DNA from: Liquorilactobacillus uvarum DSM 19971
Lineage (GTDB): Bacteria; Bacillota; Bacilli; Lactobacillales; Lactobacillaceae
Reading direction: 5' to 3'
DNA length: 64,000 bases
Assembly: GCF_001434935.1 (NCBI RefSeq)
Contig: NZ_AZEG01000013.1
Span: forward strand, 1-64,000
A program made the position numbers and the translations under genes. Shown here piece by piece: positions 62,967-64,000 of this stretch; the stretch's first letter is position 1; every line of letters starts with the position of its first letter. Under the pieces are notes generated by a model. It saw only the letters and a list, made by a program, of their open reading frames with translations, had not been told where the DNA came from and searched no databases.

Positions 62967-63608
62967 TTATTTTTTTGCAAAATGCTTTTTCGAAGCAGCA
63001 ATAATAGCAGGCATTAAGGAGACGATAATAATACCAATGATGATTAATGAGAAGTGCTCTTTGACAACGGGAAAATTACCAAAATAATATCCCGCACTGC
63101 AGCAAAGAATCATCCATGCTGTTGCACCTATGAAACTATAACGGAAGAACTTACGATACTGTATCCCGCTTCCACCTGCAACAAAGGGTGACATAGTGCG
63201 AATTATAGGCATAAACCGGGCCAGCGAAATTGCCATACCGCCATGTTTTTCAAAAAAAGCTTCTGTTTTATCCAAATCTTCCTTTTTGACGAAACGACCT
63301 AAAAAGGATTCATCATTAATTGTTGAACCGATTTTTTGACCGATGAAAAAGTTTAAAGAATCTCCCAAAAGCGGGGCAGCCCAAAATAGAAAAACAAAGA
63401 TCCAAATATTCAAATGATATTCAGAATTTGCCGCGAGAGCACTGGCTGCAAAAAGTAATGAATCACCTGGAAGAAATGGCAAAATAACAGCGCCAGTTTC
63501 TATGAAAATAATAAGAAACAAGATCAGATAAGTCCAATTACCAAAAGTATTGACAATGGTAATCAAATGTGAATCAATGTGTAAAATAAAGTCTATTAGA
63601 AAACTCAT
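62967..63608 (-). CDS. dedA: DedA family membrane protein
   Basis: A 213-residue polytopic membrane protein of the DedA/SNARE-associated family. Signatures: FIETGAVILPFLPGDSLLF, ALLGDSLNFFIGQKIG-like region and FARFMPIIRTMSPFVAGG (core F/LARFxPxxR). Recent work links the family to undecaprenyl-phosphate or phospholipid flipping; the substrate here is unknown. AAGGAGTACTCT precedes the ATG at 63608. Confidence 0.93.
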   Translation of the reverse strand: MSFLIDFILHIDSHLITIVNTFGNWTYLILFLIIFIETGAVILPFLPGDSLLFAASALAANSEYHLNIWIFVFLFWAAPLLGDSLNFFIGQKIGSTINDESFLGRFVKKEDLDKTEAFFEKHGGMAISLARFMPIIRTMSPFVAGGSGIQYRKFFRYSFIGATAWMILCCSAGYYFGNFPVVKEHFSLIIIGIIIVSLMPAIIAASKKHFAKK

Positions 63609-63625
63609 AGAGTACTCCTTATTAA

Positions 63626-63656
63626 TGTACGCATCATTATTTTAGTGTACGTATCA
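63626..63656. repeat. direct repeat upstream of dedA
   Basis: TGTACGCATCA (63626-63636) and TGTACGTATCA (63646-63656) are an 11-bp direct repeat with one mismatch, spaced by 20 bp. It spans the end of the upstream gene and the dedA leader and may be an operator. Confidence 0.4.
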
Positions 63657-64000
63657 GTTTTTATTTTTAGTAAGAAAATTTTTCATTAGTTGCGTACTAT
63701 GTACTGCTTGCCGTATATCTGGATAGATATAACGCATAGCACTGTTAACTGCGATAGGTGCTTCCCCAAATCCTGTTGCTATTAGATTTGCACGCCCAGG
63801 ATAAGTTACAATATCTCCTGCGGCATAGATTCCCGGTAGTGAAGTCTGCATATCACGTGAAACTTTCACTAAATTGTGCTCAGTCTCTAAATTCCAAGAA
63901 TGGAGAATTTTATTGTCAGAAATAAAGCCATAGTTTACCAGTAAATAATCCGCCACTATTTGCTGGTGTTCATCGCTTTTTACTCTTTTCAGGGTGATAG
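63654..64000 (-). CDS. ferredoxin-NADP reductase / TrxB-like flavoprotein, 3' part
   Basis: Cut by the window edge: the frame is open through base 64000, so the GTG at 63956 is not a start. The 114 visible residues are the C-terminus of a two-domain pyridine nucleotide-disulfide oxidoreductase-like flavoprotein. VADYLLVNYGFI is the NADP domain end, and GIYAAGDIVTYPGRANLIATGFGEA is the second FAD-binding motif. The lack of a visible CxxC site and the spacing suit YumC-type ferredoxin/flavodoxin-NADP reductases, but the call could be thioredoxin reductase-like. Confidence 0.8.
   Translation of the reverse strand, partial: ITLKRVKSDEHQQIVADYLLVNYGFISDNKILHSWNLETEHNLVKVSRDMQTSLPGIYAAGDIVTYPGRANLIATGFGEAPIAVNSAMRYIYPDIRQAVHSTQLMKNFLTKNKN

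Noticed and set aside
63654-63956. A complete 100-residue gene starting at 63956
   Set aside because: The frame stays open to the window edge and the sequence upstream continues the flavoprotein; it is a partial gene.
1-64000. CRISPR arrays, IS elements, prophage, toxin-antitoxin or defence islands
   Set aside because: No spaced direct-repeat arrays, transposases, integrases or recognisable defence genes were found on either strand.

Overview
The window is an ordinary chromosomal segment of an AT-rich Gram-positive bacterium, most probably a member of the Lactobacillaceae. This rests on content: TGn-extended -10 promoters and strong AGGAGG ribosome sites, a CdaA-CdaR-GlmM cluster, a T-box-controlled hisZ/short-hisG operon, divergent pepQ and ccpA, a comG operon followed by a methyltransferase and ackA, and a one-piece tmRNA with tag AKNNNNSYALAA. 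A species cannot be named from sequence alone. I saw no rRNA, tRNA, IS element, prophage or CRISPR array.

Layout. 1-4.4 kb: a minus-strand DUF1361 membrane protein, then c-di-AMP synthase cdaA, its regulator cdaR and glmM. 4.5-5.5 kb: small unknown genes and a candidate free-standing small RNA with its own promoter and terminator. 5.5-10.8 kb: a phosphate-uptake operon (pstS, an unlisted 55-residue membrane protein, pstC, pstA, two pstB, phoU) behind a PhoP-box-like array. 10.9-13.8 kb: ferrous iron uptake (tandem-domain FeoA, FeoB, Cys-rich partner) behind a Fur-like box. 13.9-21.5 kb: aldolase, DUF1836 regulator, hemolysin III, RNase HI, a flavodoxin-fold oxidoreductase, a purine permease and an L,D-transpeptidase. 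21.6-22.0 kb: ssrA. 22-29.4 kb: lipoteichoic acid synthase, an rRNA methyltransferase, a sugar uptake protein, glucose-6-phosphate isomerase and a frameshifted alpha/beta hydrolase.

29.4-38.1 kb carries a complete histidine pathway: hisK, a histidine T-box, then hisZGDBHAFIEC, tightly overlapping. 38.2-42.8 kb: a Gfo/Idh/MocA oxidoreductase, an aquaporin-type channel, CbpB/DarB (a CBS-pair c-di-AMP receptor family), and dapH and dapL of the acetyl branch of diaminopimelate/lysine synthesis. 43-50 kb: MscS, DUF948 and YtxH envelope proteins, PepQ, CcpA, VanZ-like, YebC and ribokinase. 50.5-56.6 kb: comGA-GG, a YtxK-like methyltransferase, acetate kinase. 57-64 kb: an amino acid permease, two metallophosphoesterases, YutD, a NagD-type HAD phosphatase, a TIGR01906 membrane protein, DedA, and the 3' end of a ferredoxin-NADP reductase-like gene cut by the window edge.

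Connections: the c-di-AMP enzyme and a likely c-di-AMP receptor lie in the same window; glmM, glycolytic and cell-wall genes link carbon flow to the envelope; CcpA has a cre-like site in its own promoter. The most unusual signals are the roughly 93-nt candidate sRNA at 4848-4940, the A7 frameshift in the hydrolase (28927-28933), the small membrane protein inside the pst operon, possible ATC and ATT start codons (rnhA, ldt), Ser-rich extracellular tails on CdaR and LtaS, and a T-box whose tRNA-pairing base does not fit the usual tRNA-His discriminator. No clearly undescribed multi-gene system was found.
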